Shown here piece after piece: positions 47,301 to 59,300 of a stretch of 64,000 nt of DNA (position 1 is its first letter; each line of letters begins with the position of its first letter). The DNA comes from Clytia hemisphaerica. Lineage: Eukaryota; Cnidaria; Hydrozoa; Leptothecata; Clytiidae. The position numbers were made by a program, and so were the translations under genes. Under the pieces are notes generated by a model, which saw only the letters and a list, made by a program, of their open reading frames with translations, was not told where the DNA came from and did no database searches. The stretch is from NCBI GenBank assembly GCA_902728285.1, contig CACVBU010001294.1:2078483-2142482 (forward strand), given 5' to 3'.

Positions 47301-50300
47301 AAAAAACCTTTTTTTAGCCGTTTTTTGACCCAAATTTGCCCAAAAACATTTTTTTCGAAAATCGGGCTCAGTCACATTCGAGGGTTTATAGTTATGCATC
47401 TTTGTGCAAAAAGTCATAAAGAATGAAAGAGCCAATCTCGAGAAAAGCTAATACCTAAGTAATTGATAATGTGCTTATAAAAAAATATCGAATTTGGCCA
47501 GTTTTTCTATAAAAACACGCCAAGCAACCAAAATTTCATGTCTAAACACACATATGCTTCAAAAGTAAGCCCTCGTGAGCAAAAAACATCTATCTCATAA
47601 AAAAATTGAGTAATTTGACTAAGAACATTAATGTATGCTTATTAATAGTGATTCTTATAGATAAACATGCGTTTTTTGAGCCAACAAATTTTTTTTGCAA
47701 AAATCTCCCTGAGCCATCTTTTACCTATACAAAAAAATCAGAAAAAATCAATGATCCAATTTTTCATAAAGTCCAAAAAACCCGCTTTTTAGCCGTTTTT
47801 TGGCCCAAATTTGCCCAAAAACATTTTTTTTTTCGAAAATTGGGCTCATTCACATTCGAGGGTTTATAGTTATGCATCTTTGTGCAAAAAGTCTTAAAGA
47901 ATGAAAAAGCCAATCTCGAGAAAAGCTAATACCTAAGTAATTGATAATGTGCTTATAAAAAAATATTGAACTTGGCCAGTTTTTTCTATAAAACGCCAAG
48001 CAACCAAAATTTCATGTCAAACCACATACTTTCAAAGTAGCCCTCTGAGCAAAAAAAACATCTATCTCATAAAGAAATTGAGTAATTTGACTAAGAACAT
48101 TGATGTATGCTTATTAATAGTGATTCTTATAGATAAACATGCGTTTTTTAAGCCAAATAAATTTTTTTGCAAAGATATGCTTGAGCCAACTTTTGCCTAT
48201 GATGGTACCCTACTTTCATGCAAAAAATCAATGATCCAATTTTTCAAAAAGTCCAAAAAACCCGTTTTTTTTTTTTGGCCCAAACACGAAATCGGACATT
48301 TGTTTTGCAACAATCAAATGATTCCTATGATTCAATCTCGAGAAAAGCTGGTAACGAACGGACGGACGGACGGACGGACGGACAGACGGACGGAATTTAT
48401 AAAACGCTTAAACTTTTTCATAGCAAGTTTCTTTGTCACTAAAAAGAATGAAAAAGGAAATCAAACAATTGCCTGGTAAAATTCTAATAACGTCACCAAG
48501 CCTCAATAGAAGAAGCTTGCTATCATTCGAAATTGAAAAAGAACCTACATTGTTCTTTAGCTGCAGGGTTTGACAGGAGAGCCGCCATATTTATTGAAGA
48601 GATATCTTTACAAAGCGTGTTGATCAAGTTCCGATGATTTTCCGAGCGGCTTTCCCATTCCTAGAACGAAAGAAGAAAACAAAAATTCAACACATGGAAT
48701 TTCTGTGACAACAATCGACAAATTCCCCAGCAAAATTCTGTGTCCCTAAAAACCTTAAAATTTTCAAGTAAAAATGCGAAAGGCGAATATCAGTATAATC
48801 TTTCAATTCAGTAGCAAAATACCTGTTGGGCGTCATTCAAGAAGTTCCATGTCAATATAAGTGAATTGGAAAGCGCACGGTATAGCAACGTTTGTACCTA
48901 CAAAAAACACATCATACAGGATTTTTTAATAAGAATAAATTCATAAGAACATGAGGCTCAATTTAAGCCAGACCCTAAGAACAACTTAAGAACAACCATA
49001 GTCTTAGATTTCAGTAATGGCTAAGAATATGGATCTTCATTCCATTCTAAGTCCATAAGTGTTAAATTGAGCACATTGAGCACATTGAGCCTGAAAAAGT
49101 CATAAAGGTATACGAACAGCTGAGCCTGGACTAAAATGTATTGGTTTATGTAAAAAAACGTATATGTCTTTTTTTTGTGAACTTCTAGTGTTCTAGGTAC
49201 ATCGTAAGTCGACTTAATCAAAGTTAGAATCAAGGTTGCCTTTTTTTAAAAAAGGAAAGTAAAAGTTGGAAAAGTAAAGGCCGGCCTGGTCGGCTCCCTT
49301 AGAGCTAAGTCTCATGGAGCGCTGAAAAACACAATTTTATTCTGAAATCAATTAAGCTGCTAGCATTCATCTGAAATATTTTGCTCTAAGGAAAGCGAAT
49401 CGGCCAAAAAATTAAGTCCGCTTAGAAACTTTTGCTAAGAAAATTTTAAGAGGTTCGAATCGAGGAAGGTTGCACGAGGTCATAAATTTGTTTTCTTCAT
49501 AATGTTGGCGACTAAAGTTGAATGAAAAGGGTCATACTAAAAAGATGTTTAGCAACTACAACATAGCAAAAAATTGCTATTTGCAGCGTTCAAATCGATT
49601 CTAGGGATACACGCAGCCTAATACCAAACAGATGAAAGATATAAAATAATTCAAAATTTGAAACTAATTGTAGTTACCGTTTGACTACACTCTTTACAAC
49701 CACCTTCGACGGCTTGAAACAATTTCTGTCCTTGCTCAATACGCAAAAAGAAACTGGGGCGAACTGTTGTTGTTATGGAAACCAAAAGATGGGCGGCAGC
49801 TGAGGATATCCTCTCCGGTACCTATAAAGTTAATATATGATACATATAAAATTCAGGCCAAAGTATATCGAATAAACAATAGCGAGTTTATGTATTTGCC
49901 CTTTTTGAGGACAGTGGAGTGACTGAAGCAATTTGGAACAACCTGTATATTTATTCGACAAATCGAGGACGGAAAAGCGCTTGTCAACCGTCGTCCTCAG
50001 CCAATCCGGATCTGGTCAAATCAAAAGCTAACTCCGTCTCTGTTGGGCGTTAGAAACTTTGACATAGAAAAAGCAGGAAGAGCATAAGTCACAAATGCCG
50101 GCCACGTACGCCAAACCTTTAGGGTTTCAAGACGGCGATGAAGAAAGAGAATACTGACCTCTTTACTAAACAGTGTGTGTATTGTATCCAGCATTGACAC
50201 AACTATGGATTGGAATTGTTGGAGACCATTTTCATTGTTTTGAGCGGCACCTTGACACTTAACCAGCCAATGACAGTACGCTTGAACTGAGGCGATTGCT

Positions 50301-53300
50301 TGTGCATGTCTGAAAATAAAGTTCAAAACATAATACAGAATACATACGTCAGCTCTTTAGCAGAAAGTTCGGCTTGTGAAGGCAAAATGGAAGATTTCGA
50401 GAATCGCAGACCTCAACAAAGCCACAGGTAGTATAAAGAGCACGAATCCGTTAATCTATGCTATAGTCTATGAGCTCATTAGATATTAGACTTTAACTAA
50501 AATCCGAAAGTTTCGGCTACCATTTTGGGACACCATTCGCCTTGACTGTTTAACAGAAATTGTTATGCAGATTTTCATTTTTATCCAGTCTTTATTTCAG
50601 ATTTCGACGAGAGTACTTTGGGGCTGACAACCCATATAACAGAAAGCTAGTCAAGATTGTCTTACACTTCAATGAGATCGTTCCTGAGTGATTCATCTTG
50701 AACTTTCACTTGATACGTCTTGTAAAATCCTCCGAACATCGCACCTTGGATCAAACTAGAAAAACAAAACACGATCACATAAAATATAACAATAATTTAT
50801 AAAGAATAAAAAACGGACTAAACAAAGTCAGACATATCGCGGATTTCACTGGTCTTGGTTGGAATTGATTTCGCCAAGTAAACTTTTCTTTTTACAACCT
50901 CGCGAGTTTTGGGCATGAAAATCAAACTAATCTGGAAAAGAAATAATCGGACACGTAATCATTTGTATTTGTATCTTATCCTATAGATTTTTCAAAAGAA
51001 AGAAGGTAACTAGACCATGGTCTACCATGGTCTACACAATAGACAGCTCCAGGCTTTTAGGCCTTACTCTTGGTCTATAGGTGGCAATTAGTAACCCCCA
51101 CCGGGAATTGCTTACTAATAGGTTTAAACATAATAGACTTTCACAAAACATGTTCATCAATAGAGATTTCAAATAAAAGAATGTTCAAAACACAGCTGGA
51201 TTGGCTTAGGTTTCAAAACTCTCTATTGTTTCATTAAAACCTCAGTGCGCATGCGATTTATCCGGAGAATTTCAATATTCAAAACAAGAGCAGCGCTCAT
51301 ATCCCGAAGAGTAGGAGTTTTACGCTCGAAATTCGAAACGAAGGAAGATATGACGTAGCCAAACTAGACCATGGTATCTAGGTTTCAGAAGACTTTTGGA
51401 GACGAATGGATCAAAAAAGTGTCCACAAACCTCCCGATCAAGACTTCTGACTGCTCATAACGATTCCGGAAATTTACATCGTCGGTAAACAAGCCGGATA
51501 AGCGACCCATGATGCGGAAACCAGTACTCAAATCCAACAGCCGGATGTGTAGAGTTTTGCATTCGTTAGATGAAGGGAGAGTCAAACCTATGAATGAAAA
51601 GAGCTTTCCTTTTTTCTTTCTGTGGAAGAATTGTTGTTCTATTAATACAGCCGGCGCTCTCTAATTCGATTTTAAGGGGAATCAGATTTCCATCCAATAA
51701 GGGAGCGTATCGAGTGGTAGAGCGTTGTTGAAGAGAGTTTCTTGTTGACGGTGACTTTCAATATCATCGAATGATGAAGCGTATCACATAGCAGTACGTC
51801 GAATTAGAGAGCGCCATCTAAAGACTAATATCAAAACTTTGTATGATTTCGCGTAATTTGGAATATAAAATATCGCATTCCTGAGGTAAGTCATTGTAGA
51901 TAAAACTTGTCTTTGTAAAAGAACTTGAGAGAATGGTGGCTGTCTTGGCTGTGAGTTCATTTAGTGTTAAGGGGTATAGTCATTATGGTATAGGAGACCC
52001 ATTGTAGAATTTCGTCAGCAGAAGTATTGCGCTGTATTTCGATAAGAACTGCTCGGAAATAGTTTTGAGCAGTCTTTCAATACACCTTTTTACGATTAGC
52101 TGCTTCGTATAAAAAGTCACCAAAATTTCGAGTAAACAAACCATCTCATTGGCTAAAAGCAAAAACATAAACAAAAAAATGTCCAGAGTAAGAACACAGA
52201 AAGCACATTTTTCTCATACTTTGCACATTTTTTTGTTCATGTTTTTGCTTTCAGCCAATGGGGATGGTTTGATTACTCGAAATTTTGGTGACTATTTATA
52301 CGAAACGGCAAACCGGAAAAAGGTGTATTGTGGTAAACATTAAATGAATACGAATGGGAATACTGTGATTGGTGTCTTTCATGGGGAGGTTACATTGAGA
52401 GTGAAAAGAATTTTAACTTACAATCGTTTGAAATAACATTTGATAAAGCAAAGTAGACATCCAAGTTTTCTTTGAAAATTTGTGACTAGAAGAGGAAGGA
52501 TTTTAAAAGGGATTTTAAATAAAAGCCATTGGATATAGTCGCGCGGCTGAGGTCGAAAAAAGTGGCTAGAAAATGATTTTCGTGATACACCTCTTAGATT
52601 CCACTTTTTTCGATGGAAACTCTCGAATTAGCATATGTAGATTCCAAAATCAAAAAGTTTCCACGATATTATCGTGCAAGTAACGAGTAATTGGCGATTT
52701 TTTGCGTTTCCAGGCAAAATTGCAAGGCCTGGAAATTCATGATTTTTGGGGGGTCTTTAAATTAAAAAAAAAACCTATATCACATGATAGAGCTCTTCAA
52801 ACTGAGCAAAAAAGTGTATTACACCAAAGTCCCAACTTCTCTAGATCAAAAGTTATGGGCCTACTTGTGGTCAAAAAGGTGTTTAATTTTGCATAAATTA
52901 ATGCAGATTGTGGGGAAATCCCCTGTTTTCCATCAGTTTTTTACCACAAATAGGCCAATAAATTTTGATCTAGAGAAGATGGGACTTTGGTGTAATACAC
53001 TTTTTTGCTCAGTTTGAAGAGCTCTATCATGTGATATAGGTTTTTTTTTTAATTTAAAGACCCCCCAAAAATCATGAATTTCCAGGCCTTGCAATTTTGC
53101 CTGGAAACAGGGGGGGGGTCAGGATCCAGATACCAAACCCAGGGCCGGGGGGTGGTGTCAATTTTTTTTTCAAATTTCAAAAAGTCAAGTTGGTATCGAT
53201 ACCAAAATGAGAGGTTGGGTCCCCCTTTTTTAATTTTTGCTGAATTTTAAATTAGTATCTGACTTAAAATGTTGTATAATGTAAGTATAAAAACTTATTT

Positions 53301-56300
53301 GAATCGTTTACACTACCCTGATTCCATATAAAAGCATTCTTCATTCTATAATTGAAATTAAATTCTTATTTAACTTTTGCTACTCTCAATCCTTTCAATC
53401 AACCAAAATTCATTCAAAACTAGAGTTGAACAAACTGAATCAAGTCGTGAATTTTTAGTCGTGATAAAATTTTTCTGTACATAACGTTCATCATACAGGC
53501 TATGTCAGGCTATGTTACAAAGACTCAAGGCGTGCCTAATACAATGAGTCTTTTATCTAACTAGTTTATCAACTAGCCCGGGGGCAGTGGGTTTACCAAC
53601 TGACGGCAGTGCGGCAAAGAAAATGGCTTTTTAGAATCGCACCCATCCAGTGCAGAAAAAAATCGGTGAAATTCATACCCTTACAGTGCATTTTTTTTCA
53701 TATTTTAAACTCTTTTAGAGCAAAAAAATCAAGATTTTCAGCGAAAATTTGCAATTTTTCCTAGATTTGCTGAAATTTCCACCCATCCAGTGCATTTATC
53801 AAAAGTCCACCTTTACAGTGCATTTCTGATATTTTGAAAAACATACCCTTAACCGCCGCACATACCCGTCGGTCTATTTGCCTGACTGTCCTCCCCCGGG
53901 TCAACTAGTTTTATGAATTCGATACATTTTGCCAATTTAGTTCCAGAAACTTAATTTACGTTGTGTTAGAATGAGAAAAACTTGTTTTCATTTTCAGGAG
54001 TCTAAAGAGTGGTACATAATATAAGTGATTGATAAGAGGAATGTTCTTTGAATAAAAACATCAACAGATTTTGTTTAGCGTCCCTTGTATGCAGTATCAT
54101 GCATATAACTTCTTTCATTTTTACTGATTGCCAATTTAGGGGGGGGGGGGTGGGTCCCCCTTTTTCAGAAAAATCGGGGTTCGTATTGATACCAATTTAG
54201 GGGGTGGTGGTGTCTACTACTTTCAAATCTCGAAAAGTCAGGTTTTTGGGCCCTGGGTTGGTATCCTGGACCCTGACCCCCCCCTGCTGGAAACGCAAAA
54301 AATCGCCAATTACTCGTTACTTGCACGATAATATCGCGGAAACTTTTTGATTTTGTAATCTACACATACTAATTCGCGAGTTTCCGTTGTTTTTTTTGGA
54401 ATCTAAAAGATGTATCACGAAATGAAACGTTTTTCGACCTCAGCCGCGCGACTAATAGTAGATAGCCGACAAAAAAAGGCAGAGATGATGTTATTAAAAA
54501 TGATGAAGAAAAAACTAAGCGGATCAACTTACACATTGTGTGAAAGATTCTTCGGGCAACAATTGTGAAATCTTTTCAATGACTTCTAAACACGGACTGA
54601 TAAACTTCTCCCATTCTGTTTCACTCTGTAACGAAAAAAAGAAAAGTGAGCAGAATTGTCTATAAGGCAAAGCATCTATGCAATGTTGTAGAACATGAAT
54701 TGAACAGTCAGAAGATATTCCAGTAGTGCAAAGCAAGACAAGACATACAGCTTCCCAAGTGAAGATAGGCCCTTAACTAAATTAGAGAACATTGCACAAG
54801 AGAGATTGCTGTACAAGTGAAGTAGTGTATATCATGAAAATAATATAAAATTCAAAATTATACTTCATCTTCTTAACCAATCAGATGAGAGTATTTTGAA
54901 TAGCTTACGTCATCGTCATATTTCTCCATGTCAACAGTGTCCAGCCAATCAGCGTTGTGTTGGAATTGAATTTTCTGAAGCATTTCAATCAACAGTTCTT
55001 GTAGACAAGCCACATATCTATGGTAGAAAATATAAAAACCAATCAATGCTGATTAGAGTCACGTAAATTTGACGAAAACTTTAACATAGCAGTCAAGGTT
55101 ACGTCATTTTTATTACGACAACTGATTGGCTGCAAAGATTATAGCGTATGAGGTAGAAAAAAACTGAAAAGTCACATAAAAGTCATTAAGGTTGTGCATA
55201 TAACCCAAAATACTCCAACCCAACCTTACCTTTCCATAGCAGCCACTTTGAAATTACTTGTGATGCACGAAGAAACTTTATCAACAAGATAATCTAAGAA
55301 GATGATCCAAATGTCCAGACAACTTGAAAACGTCTCTGGTAGATTCTGCGTAATGAAAGATCATAATTTGCTTTTTTAAGATTTTAGTATATAAAAGATA
55401 AATTATATATGCCTTCCTCCTTAGGCTTCAGTAGATACGAATAGTGTTTAAAACGGGATCCCATTTCGGAAACTTTTATGGCCTCACTCAATCTATAGAG
55501 TATAATGCTCGTGCCTCGGAGATCCTCTTATCGCTGCTTATCGGGAATCGCATATCCAGCTGTTTTATGCTCTGAACTGAACAAAGGAAAAAACCGTATA
55601 CCCCCTGTTGAGGAGGTCCATTTCCGTTCCAAGGGGTAAAGGTTTGATATGTGGCGGAATTCCAAAGGGAGATACAAAAATCTGTCAAAAATAACTGGAA
55701 TTCCATAGGGGTAGCTTTTCAAATCCTACTAAAATTCAGAATTCCAGAGGGGTTTAAAGCTGAAATTGCCTGGAATTCCAGGGGGTTACAGTATTTCCAG
55801 CCACAGAGGGATGGACCTCCTCGGCAAGGGGTATACGGTTTTTTTCTGGAAAAGCCCAATAAGAGTAAGACGTAACCTACCTGTTGCATGGTGTATTTGA
55901 GGAAGAGATAAAGCAGCTCAACAGTTGGGAAATGATCACTCGGTTCAAATCGTCTTAAATGATTGCCGATGAACAAACTCAAATATTCTGTGAACTTCTC
56001 AATGTAACTGAAAAATATATTATTGATTATATACAATGATGACTGGCTTCTCCTTGCAGAGGGTGCCCAGTTCTAGATTGAGTGGTTTACTTTAGGAGTC
56101 GTCTCGTTAGAAACTTCTTACGCTGTAGTTTATACTGCCTGTCAGCTTGCGAGACACTGACACAGAGTTTTTCGGATCAAATGCGTTAATCCAGCGTAAC
56201 CACTAGGAAATAAGGCAAGGGCTCCCTCACCTTTTTCACGATGGATTGTGGAATCGATACCTAGCAGTCACGGACAGGCTTCTTGAGTTTCTGTCTACCC

Positions 56301-59300
56301 AATTTATCTCACATGGCATTGGTTGGCCCAGGCGAAGGTATATTCACTAGCCAAGTGAATCACAGCACTGCGAGTGGGAATCGAACCCCTACCTCCTACT
56401 TACAATAGTCGTTTCTGGCCTGACAGCTGAAGATGTCATAGATGTAAAACGCACTATTGGTATAATAGACTAATAGGAATATTCCAGAAATATTTCACGT
56501 TCAACGGCCAATTTTGGATGTAGAAACCGGCCCTGTAGACTCAGGTAGACTTACACTAACGAAGCATAGAAGTTCAACGATGGAAATAATTGATTAGAAA
56601 AAGATATTTTTATATTTATAAAACATTATAACTGTATCGTGCACTTTTTGAATGTTTGCTTCACAATCTAGAATTGAAAGTTTTCTAAGAAAACTTTGGA
56701 ATTCAAACAACGAAATCACACCTCTCATCGACAGTTTTGAGAACCCCTCCTTCACTGCCAGACGTCATCACTTGTAGCAGTTTGAAAGTCTGTTGAAACA
56801 TTTGGAAGAGGAATGATTCGTATTCTGCGGGGATGAACTTCTTTGATAGGATCTCGTTGATGCAACTCATAGCATTGATACCTAGAAAAAGAGGAAAAGT
56901 ATAATTCTATTGACTTATTCAAAGTCTAACCATGACCAACATTAAAGTATATTTCTTATCCACAAAGCATTCTATTTGCTTATTCTGGGAAAGACGTCCT
57001 TTCTGACCAATACATTTGTTTCAGTTGAGGAAAACCTCTGAATCGTGTTCCCATACTTAATTGTTTATAATAGAGCACATGTTGTTTACTCCGTACATTA
57101 CGGTCCGAAAACTATATTGTCGACTATTGCTCATCAATATATTGTGTAGTCTAAGTAGCCCTAAATTGTTAGAAATTTTATTACTTCTGTGGTCCTGAGA
57201 GGATTATAATTTTCAAATTGTTAATTTTAGCTGAAAATAAGGAGATTCAATGGAGATGCATACGAGCAGCGTCTGCGAAATGGGAGAATATGGATAATAT
57301 CGATTTTCAGAATTTCAATTCAGATATCCCAGATTATAAAAACATTTTGAAGGCTGAAATTTGTCAAAACTTTTCTAGTTATTACTCTAAACTGTTAACG
57401 AAAAGCCTGAAAATCTAAGAATCTTTAAAGTAAATGTCTACTGACCTACTTTCGTCCCAATCACTTTATCTGAACCTTTCATGACAGCTAGATTACATCC
57501 GTATTCTGCGTAGTTGAAAATCTTTGTCACAAGGCTGGGCGTAATGAAACGTGAAAGTGGCAACCAAGAAATATATTGTGTTAAACAGTCAAAAATCGCT
57601 ATACAAAGCTCCTCTGACTGAGCTGACATGACGACGGCCTCAATCTTTTGCGGCGACGTGGTGGAGCCGGGAACAGTGAGACGGTGTATGGGTGAATGGT
57701 TGGGCGTGGTGTAGGGTGAGCGTTGTATAGGCGAGGGCGGTGGTGTAACTGTGCTGACGATATGTTTAAACTTGTGTGATATAGATGTGAGTAGTTCTGT
57801 TAAAATGTGTAGTGCATTGGGAATATGTTGTAATAAGGATTCTTTCAGTTCTTGTCGCCGTTGCATGCTCAAGTCTTCCCTGGGTGAGATGAATTCTTCT
57901 GAGATCATTTGTAGAGCTAGTACACCAACCAAGGATGTGTCAGGATTTTGCAAAAGCTAGAATTAAGAAAAATGTAAACATTTTAGATTTTCAGCAGCTG
58001 CATTCTATTGTGGTATTCAAAATCAGCCATGAATAGAATGCCATTTTGGAAGAACCTTACTGTAAAGTACCCAGCAAAAAACTCTTGTTTTAGTTGAAAG
58101 ATAACACCAATTACCGTATAAAATCATTCAGTATTTGAATGGCACTCCCTCTTTACTCTCCAGTAAAGCTAGAAGCCTATTCCAAAACTAGCGTATCTCC
58201 TTAAAACAGCTCCATAAACATTGACTATACCCAGGTGTTGCAACTAGCTTATGTGAATATGCACGGAAATCTTGGAAAATCGTTGAATTGGTGTGTCATT
58301 TGACCATAAACCCTCTTAATAACAAAACGGAAGTTGTGTATTTTGTTTCTCGAATATCTTTAAAAAATCTTGAACCCTTTCAGAAAATTCGGTCCCAACA
58401 TTTAAACTTACTTTGATTATATTCGAGAAGAAGTTTGGATAAAACATTGGCCAATCATAACGTCCGATGATGACCACTGATTTGATGGATTTGTTACGGA
58501 TAAAAGGTGGCACTGCATTATACTTATTGACCATGTAATTGTAAAGAAATTTACGAATCTGTTGTTTGTCTTCACCCAGTAGACCATGCCATCTCTGATT
58601 TATAAGGTTCTAAAAAAACAAACAAAAAATTATACAATTCTTTATGATTGAGTGGAGCAGTAGTTTTCACAAAGTGTAGACTAAGGCTGGAAGAACTGTA
58701 GGATTTGAATATTTCCTAACTTAGTGACAAGGCCCATGTTGTTCCTACACTAATTCTTGATAGATAATAATAACATATGCCACCAGCTTTTCAAATTGTC
58801 CTTCTCAAGAATTTTGAGTATATGGTTACTAGCCAAAATATCAATTATTCAATCCAGGGATACACAGGTCAAATTTATATTTTTGAGATCTATAATAAAA
58901 ATAAAAATACCTCAAAAATACTGAAAGAATACATCTGAACATATTGATTGGACGACTTGGTCAAGAAATAGATACACTGTCTCCATGCTCCGTCTTGTAA
59001 ACCAAAATTATTCAAAAGTTCTTCTGGTAAAAGAAACATTAGAAATTTAGTGGTTTATGGTCATTTTGTCAAGCAAAGTAAAGATAAACTTCAATTTGAA
59101 TCCCGAGTGAGGAAGTTATACCTGATAAAAGTATTCTATTTTGAAAACTTTCAAATGGTATCATATTATGTGATATTGCATGAATACGAATATGAGATTT
59201 TGGCCCTAAGGACTTTGCTGTTCAAAAGTGGATATTCCAACTAGAGGCATTTCAGGTTTTTTTCTTGAGCATATCACATAGAAAGAGAAAGTATGGACAA

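Larger units (their letters stand above)
52536..54454. mobile_element. Long foldback element, split by a nested insertion
   Basis: The termini are TAGTCGCGCGGCTGAGGTCG and its inverse at 54435-54454. With 53108-54286 removed, the remaining roughly 740 bp is one near-perfect palindrome centred near 52,905. It fills most of the XPO6 intron between exons 54533-54625 and 52422-52485. The ORFs inside are palindrome shadows. Confidence 0.85.

Noticed and set aside
47127-48479. Series of plus ORFs starting MSNLTKNIDVCLLIV
   Set aside because: They are the same frame in each unit of the tandem array; repeat shadows, also seen at 15198.
50823-50935. Extra XPO6 exon reading SLIFMPKTREVV
   Set aside because: It starts like the true exon 50666-50755 but has no good donor, hits a stop, and does not match the family, while 50666-50755 fits in phase.
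54165-54280. GC-rich tract as a CpG-island promoter
   Set aside because: It is the terminus of the 53108-54286 transposon, lacking promoter context.
57751-57960. Plus ORF antisense to the large XPO6 exon
   Set aside because: Mirror of a strongly supported coding exon.
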